This document shows positions 1 to 5,168 of a stretch of 5,168 bases of DNA, in pieces. Each line of letters begins with the position of its first letter. Positions within the stretch are counted from its first letter, which is position 1. This DNA comes from an uncultured Bacteroidales bacterium. GTDB taxonomy: Bacteria > Bacteroidota > Bacteroidia > Bacteroidales > Paludibacteraceae. Location: NCBI GenBank assembly GCA_934725535.1, contig CAKVBV010000103.1, positions 1 to 5,168 of the forward strand. The letters run 5' to 3'. Position numbers and translations under genes: made by a program. Under the pieces are notes generated by a model, which was not told where the DNA came from, did not search any database, and worked only from the letters and a program-made list of their open reading frames with translations.

Positions 1-10
1 GTTTGTTTTG

Positions 11-95
11 CGGAAAGAGAGGGATTCGAACCCCCGAACCCTTGCAGGTCAACGGTTTTCAAGACCGCCGCGATCGACCACTCCGCCATCTTTCC
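11..95 (-). tRNA. tRNA-Ser (anticodon UGA)
   Basis: Read on the minus strand, this folds as an 85-nt class II tRNA. The 7-bp acceptor stem pairs GGAAAGA (95-89) with TCTTTCC (18-12), and the discriminator base is G (11). The anticodon stem GCGGT/ACCGT closes the loop CTTGAAA, giving anticodon TGA at 61-59, which reads UCA and other UCN serine codons. The T-loop TTCGAAT is present on a 5-bp stem. A long variable arm (GACC..GGTT) is typical of serine tRNAs, and the anticodon arm closely resembles that of E. coli tRNA-Ser(UGA). The bases after the discriminator are CAA, so CCA is not encoded and must be added by tRNA nucleotidyltransferase. The likely promoter is the left-facing half of the palindrome at 247-278, which would give a leader of about 145 nt. 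No terminator is visible because the window ends 10 nt after the gene. Confidence 0.96.
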
Positions 96-112
96 TTCGT
101 CGGAATGTGCTT

Positions 113-147
113 GCGACACTTAAATCCGCTGCGCGGATTTAAGTCGC
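113..147 (-). repeat. Strong hairpin (inverted repeat) in the tRNA-Ser leader
   Basis: A perfect 12-bp inverted repeat pairs 118-129 with 133-144 around the 3-nt loop TGC. In an alternative register, bulging 2 nt (118-119) lets GCGAC (113-117) pair with GTCGC (143-147), giving 15 pairs in total. No T-run follows on either strand, so it does not look like an intrinsic terminator. In a transcript from the left-facing promoter it would lie 17 nt before the mature tRNA 5' end. It could be a processing structure or a copy of a dispersed palindromic repeat; the sequence does not decide between these. Confidence 0.7.
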
Positions 148-246
148 CGCCATTCCTCCTCTCAAATCAAACCTTATGCAGTGATGTTCGATTTGACTTC
201 TTCGCGTGAGGATATTATACTATTGACACTCCACCGAAAAAGCGTG

Positions 247-278
247 CAAAAGTACTGCTTATTTTTGAAATACACAAA
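247..278 (-). promoter_or_regulatory. Left-facing Bacteroidota promoter (for tRNA-Ser)
   Basis: On the minus strand the -7 box TACTTTTG (254-247) matches the Bacteroides consensus TAnnTTTG exactly. It follows a -33 box TTTG (278-275) with a 20-nt spacer, inside the known 19-21 nt range. Transcription would start near 240-242 and run left into tRNA-Ser, the only gene on that strand before the window edge. It is the mirror image of the panD promoter. Assigning it to the tRNA is inference, because the leader would be fairly long. Confidence 0.6.
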
Positions 279-282
279 TAAT

Positions 283-314
283 TTTGTTGGTTTCGGGAAA
301 AAGCAGTACTTTTG
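283..314 (+). promoter_or_regulatory. Right-facing Bacteroidota promoter for panD-tgt-permease
   Basis: A -33 box TTTG (283-286), a 20-nt spacer and a -7 box TACTTTTG (307-314) match the Bacteroides primary-sigma consensus. The expected start site is near 319-321, which leaves a panD leader of only about 15 nt. This placement also rules out a possible in-frame start upstream at 284, because that codon would lie before the transcription start. No other full TTTG/TAnnTTTG pair was seen ahead of tgt or the permease gene, so this promoter may serve all three genes. Confidence 0.72.
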
Positions 315-334
315 TGGGCTTAAAACATACGAAA

Positions 335-688
335 ATGTTGTTGCAGATACTGAAATCGAAGATTCACCGTGTGACGGTGACAGAGGCAAATCTCGAATAT
401 ATAGGTTCCATTACCATAGATGAAGACCTTATGGATGCGGCGCATATATATGCGGGCGAGCGCGTGCAGGTGGTGGACAATACGAATGGTGCGCGTTTGG
501 AGACTTATGTTATCCCCGGCAAACGTGGCAGCGGGTGCATCTGTATGAACGGTGCAGCGGCGCACTTGATTCACGTGGGTGATACGGTGATAATCATGGC
601 TTATGCGCTGATGACCCCTGAAGAGCAGCAGAGTTTCAAGCCCGCTGTGGTGTTTCCGGTGGGGAACAAGTTGAGTTTTAGGGGTTAG
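335..688 (+). CDS. panD: Aspartate 1-decarboxylase (PanD) proenzyme
   Basis: A 117-aa pyruvoyl-dependent decarboxylase that converts L-aspartate to beta-alanine in the cytoplasm for pantothenate and CoA synthesis. The sequence aligns along its whole length with E. coli PanD (126 aa). The self-cleavage pair Gly24-Ser25 lies in YIGS, so Ser25 would become the pyruvoyl group. Other conserved positions are Lys9 and His11 (KIHRV), Tyr22, Arg54, Thr57, Tyr58 and Asn72, followed by GAAAH (73-77). The ATG at 335 is chosen because it gives the family N-terminus MLLQ..K.H and sits about 15 nt after the predicted transcription start; a longer reading from TTG at 284 would begin inside the promoter. Only an A-rich stretch precedes the ATG, as is common in Bacteroidota. 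It is the first gene of a likely operon with tgt 20 nt downstream. No panC is adjacent, although panC often accompanies panD. Confidence 0.96.
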   Translation: MLLQILKSKIHRVTVTEANLEYIGSITIDEDLMDAAHIYAGERVQVVDNTNGARLETYVIPGKRGSGCICMNGAAAHLIHVGDTVIIMAYALMTPEEQQSFKPAVVFPVGNKLSFRG

Positions 689-690
689 AG

Positions 691-708
691 AGTAGGGAGT
701 AGGGAGTT
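691..708 (+). repeat. Tandem AGTAGGG repeat in the tgt translation-initiation region
   Basis: Two exact copies of AGTAGGG (691-697, 698-704) and the start of a third (AGTT, 705-708) fill the gap between the panD stop and the tgt ATG. Each copy creates a purine-rich AGGGAG that could act as a ribosome binding site: one at 694-699, 9 nt before the ATG, and one at 701-706, only 2 nt before it. The first is the better-spaced candidate. The repeat is prone to slippage, which would change this spacing. Confidence 0.65.
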
Positions 709-1842
709 ATGGCGTTTTTCGACTTAATACATACTGATAACCAGTCCAATGCGCGTGCCGGTGTGGTGCATACCGACCATGGGGATATATTGACACCTAT
801 CTTTATGCCCGTAGGGACCGTGGGGACGGTTAAGGGGGTGCATAAGCGCGATTTGATTGACGATATTCACGCCCAAATCATCTTGGGTAATACCTATCAC
901 CTCTACCTTCGTCCCGGTACGGAGATATTGCATCAGGCGGGCGGATTGCACAAGTTTGAGGGTTGGACACGCCCAATACTCACAGACTCAGGCGGTTATC
1001 AGGTGTTCTCGCTGACGGACATACGCAAGATGACAGAAGAGGGGGTGCAGTTCTCGTCGCATATCGACGGACGCAAACTGATGTTCACGCCCGAGAAAGT
1101 GATGGATATAGAGCGTGAGATAGGTGCGGACATTATGATGGCGTTTGACGAGTGCTGTCCGGGTACTGCCGACAGGCAATATGCCAAAGCGTCGATGGAG
1201 CGTACGCACCGTTGGTTGGACCGCTGTATCGCACGTTTCGATAGTACGAATGATGTGTATGACTACAAGCAGCACCTCTTTCCGATTGTGCAAGGGTGTG
1301 TCTATACGGACCTGAGGCAAGAGGCGGCCAAGCGTCTGCGCGACCTCGACCGTGACGGCTACGCCATAGGCGGATTGGCGGTAGGTGAGCCTACGGAGCA
1401 GATGTACGAGATGATAGAGGTGGTGAATGACATCCTGCCGACTGACAAACCGCGCTACCTGATGGGGGTAGGCACGCCGTGGAATATCCTTGAGGGGATA
1501 GAACGCGGTGTGGATATGTTCGACTGCGTGATGCCCACCCGTAACGGGCGTAACGGTATGATATTCACGCAGAACGGCGTGATGAATATGCGCAACAAGA
1601 AATGGGAGAATGACTTCACCGAACTGGACCCTGCAGGCACCAGTTATGTGGACCATCAATACACACGGGCTTATGTGCGGCACCTGATACACTCTGATGA
1701 GATGCTGGGCTTGGAGATACTGAGTATTCACAACCTGGCGTTCTACCTGTGGCTGGTGGGCGAGGCACGCAAGCATATCATTGCCGGAGACTTCCGTTCG
1801 TGGAAAGAGGATACGCTGCGACGGATAATGGTGAGACTATAA
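709..1842 (+). CDS. tgt: tRNA-guanine(34) transglycosylase (Tgt), zinc-site cysteines missing
   Basis: A 377-aa TIM-barrel enzyme that exchanges guanine at position 34 of GUN-anticodon tRNAs for preQ1, a step in queuosine synthesis. Catalytic features are intact: general-base Asp93 in TDSGGYQVFSL, the substrate-pocket DEC at 147-149, GGLAVGE at 221-227, and nucleophile Asp272 in MFDCVMPTRNGRNG. Val225 and Cys149 are the bacterial residues associated with preQ1 preference; the eukaryotic queuine enzymes differ there. The odd point is the C-terminal zinc site. The usual CxCxxC (E. coli C302, C304, C307) is here Gly310, Ser312 and Asp315, and only the fourth ligand His341 (SIHN) remains. The length is normal and the frame is open throughout, so this is not decay. 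The ATG at 709 gives the expected N-terminus. It lies 20 nt after panD and 45 nt before the permease gene, probably in the same transcript. Confidence 0.96.
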   Translation: MAFFDLIHTDNQSNARAGVVHTDHGDILTPIFMPVGTVGTVKGVHKRDLIDDIHAQIILGNTYHLYLRPGTEILHQAGGLHKFEGWTRPILTDSGGYQVFSLTDIRKMTEEGVQFSSHIDGRKLMFTPEKVMDIEREIGADIMMAFDECCPGTADRQYAKASMERTHRWLDRCIARFDSTNDVYDYKQHLFPIVQGCVYTDLRQEAAKRLRDLDRDGYAIGGLAVGEPTEQMYEMIEVVNDILPTDKPRYLMGVGTPWNILEGIERGVDMFDCVMPTRNGRNGMIFTQNGVMNMRNKKWENDFTELDPAGTSYVDHQYTRAYVRHLIHSDEMLGLEILSIHNLAFYLWLVGEARKHIIAGDFRSWKEDTLRRIMVRL

Positions 1843-1876
1843 TAATCATCTGTAAGGATTATTTGCAGATAAAAGC

Positions 1877-1881
1877 AAAGG
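1877..1881 (+). promoter_or_regulatory. Ribosome binding site supporting a TTG start
   Basis: AAAGG sits 6 nt upstream of the TTG at 1888. The reading frame closes at a TAA at 1870-1872, and no ATG or GTG lies between that stop and the conserved N-terminus KKIDKYIIKKFLG. This short purine site therefore supports TTG as the initiation codon. Confidence 0.5.
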
Positions 1882-1887
1882 TTTCTT

Positions 1888-2961
1888 TTGAAGAAAATCG
1901 ACAAATACATCATCAAGAAGTTCCTTGGCACATTCTTCTTCTCGATTGTGCTGATAATGAGTATTGCCGTCGTCTTCGACTTGACCGAGAAGTTGGATGA
2001 CTTCTTCGAGAACCAGGCACCGCTCAAAGAGATTATAGTAGATTACTATTTCAATTTTATACCTTACTATATGAATATGTTCAGTCCGCTGTTCATATTC
2101 ATTTCGGTGATTTTCTTCACTTCCAAGATGGCGGGTAACAGCGAAATCATTGCCATTCTCGCCAGCGGTGTCAGTTACCGCCGATTGATGTGGCCGTATT
2201 TTGTCAGTGCCACATTGCTCTTCTTCTTGTCGTTTTGGCTCACGGGTTACGTGATTCCGCCGGCATCGGAGAAGATGCTGACGTTTCAGGACAAGTACGT
2301 GCAGCGTTTCACCCGCGAGAACGCCCGCAATGTGCAGATGGAGGTGGAACCCGGCACTATTCTCTATATTGAGAGTTTCCAAAAGCGTACGCAAATGGGG
2401 TACCGCACATCGTTTGAGCATTTCGAGGGCAAGCAACTGACGATGCGTATCACCGCCGACCGTATCAAGTATGACTCCGCCTACAACTGGCATTTTGACC
2501 GCTACACCCGACGCGATTTTGACGGTATGCGCGAGATGCTGAGCCGTGGTGAGAGGCTTGACACAATCATTCCTATTCTGCCCGAAGAACTGTTCTATAC
2601 CGCGGAGAACGCCCAGATGATGACCAACCCGCAACTGAAAGCGTATATCGACCGCCAACGCCAGCGCGGAGGAGGCAATATCCAGGCCTTTGAGACGGAG
2701 TGGTGGAAGCGTTGGGCAAGTCCGATAGGGGCTTTTATCATGACGCTCCTTGGCGTTACCATGAGCAGCAAGAAAGTGCGCGGCGGTATGGGGAAGAACC
2801 TGGGTGTCGGACTGACCCTCAGTGCGTTGTATATACTATTCTCGACGGTCTCCACCACGTTCTCGGTGAATGGCGTGATGTCGCCTTTTATGAGCGTGTG
2901 GTTGCCTAACTTTGTGTTCCTTGCTATAGGCGCTATGCTCTATATGAGGGTTAGTCGGTAG
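1888..2961 (+). CDS. LptF/LptG (YjgP/YjgQ) family lipopolysaccharide export permease
   Basis: A 357-aa inner-membrane protein of the Lpt ABC transporter, which extracts lipopolysaccharide from the inner membrane and passes it to the periplasmic bridge using ATP hydrolysis by LptB. The layout fits the family (E. coli LptF is 366 aa, LptG 360 aa). Hydrophobic segments lie near residues 12-30, 56-78 and 102-123, then a soluble periplasmic region (about 125-270, beta-jellyroll in known structures), then segments near 277-292, 305-325 and 335-353. The loop after the second segment, NSEIIAILASGVSYRRL (84-100), matches the coupling helix that docks on LptB and includes the conserved Glu86. RGGMGKNLGVGL (298-309) is another family block. 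The start is TTG, forced by an upstream stop and the conserved KK.DKYII N-terminus. Sequence alone does not separate LptF from LptG here, and no partner permease or lptB is in the window. Confidence 0.92.
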   Translation: MKKIDKYIIKKFLGTFFFSIVLIMSIAVVFDLTEKLDDFFENQAPLKEIIVDYYFNFIPYYMNMFSPLFIFISVIFFTSKMAGNSEIIAILASGVSYRRLMWPYFVSATLLFFLSFWLTGYVIPPASEKMLTFQDKYVQRFTRENARNVQMEVEPGTILYIESFQKRTQMGYRTSFEHFEGKQLTMRITADRIKYDSAYNWHFDRYTRRDFDGMREMLSRGERLDTIIPILPEELFYTAENAQMMTNPQLKAYIDRQRQRGGGNIQAFETEWWKRWASPIGAFIMTLLGVTMSSKKVRGGMGKNLGVGLTLSALYILFSTVSTTFSVNGVMSPFMSVWLPNFVFLAIGAMLYMRVSR

Positions 2962-2978
2962 TGTTGTTTCTGCCATTT
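2962..2978. other. 17-bp convergent gap without a visible terminator
   Basis: The permease gene (TAG ending at 2961) and the hexosaminidase gene (TGA, 2981-2979) point at each other across 17 bp. No GC-rich hairpin with a T-run is seen on either strand here or just inside the flanking genes. Transcripts may therefore overlap at their 3' ends, or termination may be Rho-dependent. This is inference from the absence of a motif. Confidence 0.5.
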
Positions 2979-5168
2979 TCAGTTTGTTTTTCTCCAGAAA
3001 TCATTGCTATCCAACCACAGCCAAGTAGTGTTGCTTGTGTGGTCGAGGTAGTCGATATATGCTTTGATGGTGGCGGTGCCGTCCGGCACGCAGAAGGGGG
3101 CAGTGTAGCATTGCCACTTGCCGTTGTCTATTCGGTAGTATATCCTGCCGCCTTGCATGACCTTGTTCATAGTTATCAGCAAGGTGCCGTCTTCTGTCTG
3201 CTCGGCATGAATGCCCGGTTGCTGCAGGTGGAAGTTATGCCCTGCGGCGTGCAGGCGCGGGAGAAGAGTCTCATATACAAGGGTGTTGTATTCGCTGAGT
3301 GTGAGGCGGCTGCGGGTGTTCCATGCACGCTCTGCCAAGCCGAACATCTTAGGGTACAACTGCCACTCCACTTGCGCAAAGGAGCGTATCACTTCACTCC
3401 ACAGTTGGGCACTCATACCTATCACATTCGGGTGCTGCAAGGGTTCCCAATCGAAAGCGCGATACTCGTCGGTGTATCCGCCCCAGTTGAGTCCTTTCTC
3501 CTCGTGGTGGTTGCAATAGGCAAGGTCAAAGTACAGGTGGTTTGCCGCTGCCAGTACCACAGGGTAGCCTGCTTCTGCCAGTTCGAGGGGCTTTGCCTCG
3601 CCATTGTGCCACGAATAGCATATAGCACGTGTCTCGGGCGGACAGAAATGCCCTATCTCCTCCCAGCCTGCGGGTTGCAGGTGGTGCCGCTGCAAGATAG
3701 CAAGCACTTGATTGATAAACGCCTGATGCTCTTCGCGCGTCAGGGCACCTGCCGGCACCTCATCGCCACCGATATTGAAGACGGTCAGCGGACAGCCTGC
3801 CTCGGTGTGCATCTTCACTATCTCGGTGATAACACGGTCCACGAACTCAACGGCATACGGATTGGAGACGGCAATCACATTGTCGGTGTAGTTCTGTGCC
3901 GATAGGTAACGGCGTGTCTCCAATGTGCTGTCGGTCAGCAGCCCATGCATGGCTTTCTTGCAGGCGCGCATGTGCCCGGGCATATCTATCTCGGGTATGA
4001 CACGTATGCAACGCTCCTGTGCATAACGCAGCAAATCCATGTATTGCGCGCGTGTCAGATACCCATTGGCTGTGGAGTGTGCGTCCGTATAGTCCCATCC
4101 GCCGCAGTACATCGGTAGCAGACATTCGGTTTCGGTGGTGGTATATCCGCGCCTTGCCCCTACGGTGGTCAGTTCAGGCAGCCCGGGTATCTCCAATCGC
4201 CATGCCTCATCGTCCGAGATGTGCAGGTGAAGCACATTCAGTTTGTACTGTGCCATCACGTCTATCACGCGCTTGATAGAGTCGGCGGGATAGTAGTTGC
4301 GCACGATGTCGAGCATCACGGCGCGGTGGTGCAAGTCAGGGTAGTCGGTGATGACAGCGCATGGGGCTTGCTCACCCAACTGCGCCAAGGTCTGACGGGC
4401 ATAGAAGACACCCGCATCATCGCCTGCTTCTATATATATGGTGTCAGGTGTCAGGCGCAGGGTGTAGCCCTCGGACACCATATTTGCGTCGGTACGCACA
4501 ACCATTTCAGCACGCGCAATGTCGCATATATCCTGCTGATATACAACGCTCTTGGGCTGTGGCAAAACGGGCAGTACTTGCTCTGTCTTCCCCCTCTCTG
4601 AGGGGGTTAGGGGGAGTCTGTTATATTCATACACGTACTCTCCGTCGGCATAAGGGGTCTTCTCCCACGTCTCTATGCCGCGCATCATCTGTTCGCGGCG
4701 CGTGAAGGGCTCATACGTACACGGGATTGATACGGGCTTGCCGTCACCCTGCACAAGGAAGAACCCCTCGGGTATGGAGGTCTGGCGTATCACGTTGCCA
4801 CGGTAACGCAAACAATAAGTGCGGCTCTCACCGGGCTGCAAGGGAGTGAAGGCTGAGGTAGGCACGATAGAATGGTAACTGGCTTGTATCTCTGTCTCGA
4901 GGAGTGCGCCTGCGATAGTGCCCTCGCGCAGCGGCTGTTCGTCTGCCGTCATAGTGAGCGGGTGAACGGACATATAATCGAAGTAGAGTGTCCAGCCCTC
5001 ATTTGTCAAGGGCTTGCTTGAAGTGTTGGTGATAGTCAGATACATCTCGCATACGCCCGGACGCACATCATTCGCACCCATCTCCCAATGCAGCGACATG
5101 GGGACCTGTTGGTTGCTGCAACTGCAGAGCAATGCTGTGCCTGCTATGGCAAAGGCTATGCATACATA
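2979..5168 (-). CDS. GH20 beta-N-acetylhexosaminidase (chitobiase-like) lipoprotein, 5' end outside the window
   Basis: At least 717 aa, counted from a TTG at 5132. The frame is open to the window edge and upstream codons read YVCIAFAIAGTALLCSCSNQQ, a hydrophobic signal segment with a lipobox (LCSC), so the true start lies beyond 5168. Domains, numbered from 5132: a chitobiase-type N-terminal beta domain (about 12-140), a linker (about 145-190), a GH20b-like domain (about 187-265), the GH20 barrel (about 268-625), and a C-terminal beta domain like that of chitobiases (about 640-709). The catalytic pair is Asp457-Glu458 in NIGGDEVP. Also conserved are substrate-type Arg278 (DIVRNYYP), DDEAWRLEIPGLPEL, EIDMPGH and LWSE (577-580). 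The family removes terminal GlcNAc or GalNAc from chitooligosaccharides or glycans by substrate-assisted catalysis. The protein is probably anchored in a cell-envelope membrane. Oddities are Asn453 where HxGGDE has His, and a G/C-run palindrome in the linker. Confidence 0.94.
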   Translation of the reverse strand, partial: YVCIAFAIAGTALLCSCSNQQVPMSLHWEMGANDVRPGVCEMYLTITNTSSKPLTNEGWTLYFDYMSVHPLTMTADEQPLREGTIAGALLETEIQASYHSIVPTSAFTPLQPGESRTYCLRYRGNVIRQTSIPEGFFLVQGDGKPVSIPCTYEPFTRREQMMRGIETWEKTPYADGEYVYEYNRLPLTPSERGKTEQVLPVLPQPKSVVYQQDICDIARAEMVVRTDANMVSEGYTLRLTPDTIYIEAGDDAGVFYARQTLAQLGEQAPCAVITDYPDLHHRAVMLDIVRNYYPADSIKRVIDVMAQYKLNVLHLHISDDEAWRLEIPGLPELTTVGARRGYTTTETECLLPMYCGGWDYTDAHSTANGYLTRAQYMDLLRYAQERCIRVIPEIDMPGHMRACKKAMHGLLTDSTLETRRYLSAQNYTDNVIAVSNPYAVEFVDRVITEIVKMHTEAGCPLTVFNIGGDEVPAGALTREEHQAFINQVLAILQRHHLQPAGWEEIGHFCPPETRAICYSWHNGEAKPLELAEAGYPVVLAAANHLYFDLAYCNHHEEKGLNWGGYTDEYRAFDWEPLQHPNVIGMSAQLWSEVIRSFAQVEWQLYPKMFGLAERAWNTRSRLTLSEYNTLVYETLLPRLHAAGHNFHLQQPGIHAEQTEDGTLLITMNKVMQGGRIYYRIDNGKWQCYTAPFCVPDGTATIKAYIDYLDHTSNTTWLWLDSNDFWRKTN
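4587..4616 (-). repeat. Palindromic G/C-run repeat inside the hexosaminidase gene
   Basis: CCCCCTC (4590-4596) pairs with GAGGGGG (4600-4606) around a 3-nt loop, followed by TTA and a second G-run (4611-4614). The minus strand encodes LPLTPSERGK (residues 173-182), in frame, in the linker between the N-terminal beta domain and the GH20b-like domain. Its base composition differs sharply from its surroundings. It resembles dispersed palindromic elements seen in Bacteroidota genomes. That match is from memory and only other copies in this genome would confirm it. Confidence 0.55.

Larger units (their letters stand above)
247..314. repeat. 68-bp near-palindrome forming a symmetric bidirectional promoter
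   Basis: The outer arms are a perfect 14-bp inverted repeat (247-260 and 301-314). The symmetry continues in the same register towards the centre at 280.5: 262-263 with 298-299, GAAA (267-270) with TTTC (291-294), and ACAAA (274-278) with TTTGT (283-287). In total 25 of 34 position pairs are complementary, and there are further G-T pairs. Each arm contains a -7 box and each inner block a -33 box, so the symmetry covers both complete promoters. Confidence 0.8.

Noticed and set aside
139..153. Four-codon mini-frame (M-A-A-T-stop) after GAGGAGGA on the minus strand in the tRNA leader
   Set aside because: The purine run is only a couple of bases from the ATG and nothing translated follows except a tRNA, so a regulatory leader peptide makes little sense here.
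3..209. 68-codon plus-strand frame over the tRNA
   Set aside because: Its first part is the reverse strand of tRNA-Ser and the rest crosses the leader hairpin. It has no ribosome binding site or homology signal.
213..228. TTGACA on plus and TATAAT on minus, resembling E. coli promoter boxes
   Set aside because: Neither has a partner box at the right spacing, and the surrounding signals follow the Bacteroidota consensus instead.
247..314. Phase-variable invertible promoter flanked by inverted repeats
   Set aside because: The inverted repeats are the -7 boxes themselves, and inverting the symmetric interior would give nearly the same arrangement. No recombinase gene is nearby, and the arms do not resemble the invertible-promoter repeats I know from Bacteroides.
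988..1776. 262-codon open frame on the minus strand inside tgt
   Set aside because: It is antisense to a gene with full catalytic motifs, has no recognisable family features and no promoter.
1841..1870. Two interleaved inverted repeats (AATAATC/GATTATT and ATCTG/CAGAT) between tgt and the permease gene
   Set aside because: The stems are short and AT-rich, and the connecting loops (0 and 2 nt) are too short for a pseudoknot. There is no T-run for a terminator, so this is likely chance in AT-rich sequence.
1846..2658. 270-codon open frame on the minus strand inside the permease gene
   Set aside because: The product is rich in His, Arg and Gln without structure-like patterning. The plus strand encodes a conserved membrane protein, so this is a shadow frame.
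2961..3905. 314-codon open frame on the plus strand
   Set aside because: It lies antisense to the GH20 barrel and C-terminal domain, its product shows no domain pattern, and it begins at the last base of the permease stop. It is a by-product of codon bias on the opposite strand.

Overview
The window looks like an ordinary housekeeping stretch of a Bacteroidales-type (Bacteroidota) chromosome. The evidence is Bacteroidota promoter boxes (TTTG, about 20 nt, TAnnTTTG), a tRNA-Ser without an encoded CCA, weak or A-rich ribosome binding sites, a YjgP/YjgQ permease directly after tgt, and a large lipoprotein-type GH20 hexosaminidase. The genus cannot be fixed from the sequence alone.

Layout. 11-95 (-) is tRNA-Ser(UGA). 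96-334 is intergenic and holds a strong hairpin (113-147) and a nearly palindromic 68-bp promoter region (247-314). That region carries one complete Bacteroidota promoter facing left, towards the tRNA, and its mirror image facing right. The right-facing promoter would drive panD (335-688, aspartate 1-decarboxylase), tgt (709-1842, tRNA-guanine transglycosylase) and an LptF/LptG-family permease (1888-2961). The gaps between these genes are 20 and 45 nt, with no terminator seen, so they are probably one operon. The operon converges, with 17 bp between stop codons, on a GH20 beta-N-acetylhexosaminidase on the minus strand (2979 to the right edge), whose first codons lie outside the window.

How the genes relate. 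PanD makes beta-alanine for pantothenate and CoA, Tgt inserts the queuosine precursor preQ1 into tRNA, and the permease helps move lipopolysaccharide to the outer membrane. They share no pathway and appear to be a housekeeping cluster. The hexosaminidase is an independent glycan-degrading lipoprotein.

I found no mobile element, CRISPR array, defence system or clearly new multi-gene system. The items most worth a second look are the mirror-symmetric promoter, a Tgt that has lost all three zinc-binding cysteines but kept its catalytic residues, and a palindromic G/C-run sequence inserted in frame in the hexosaminidase linker.
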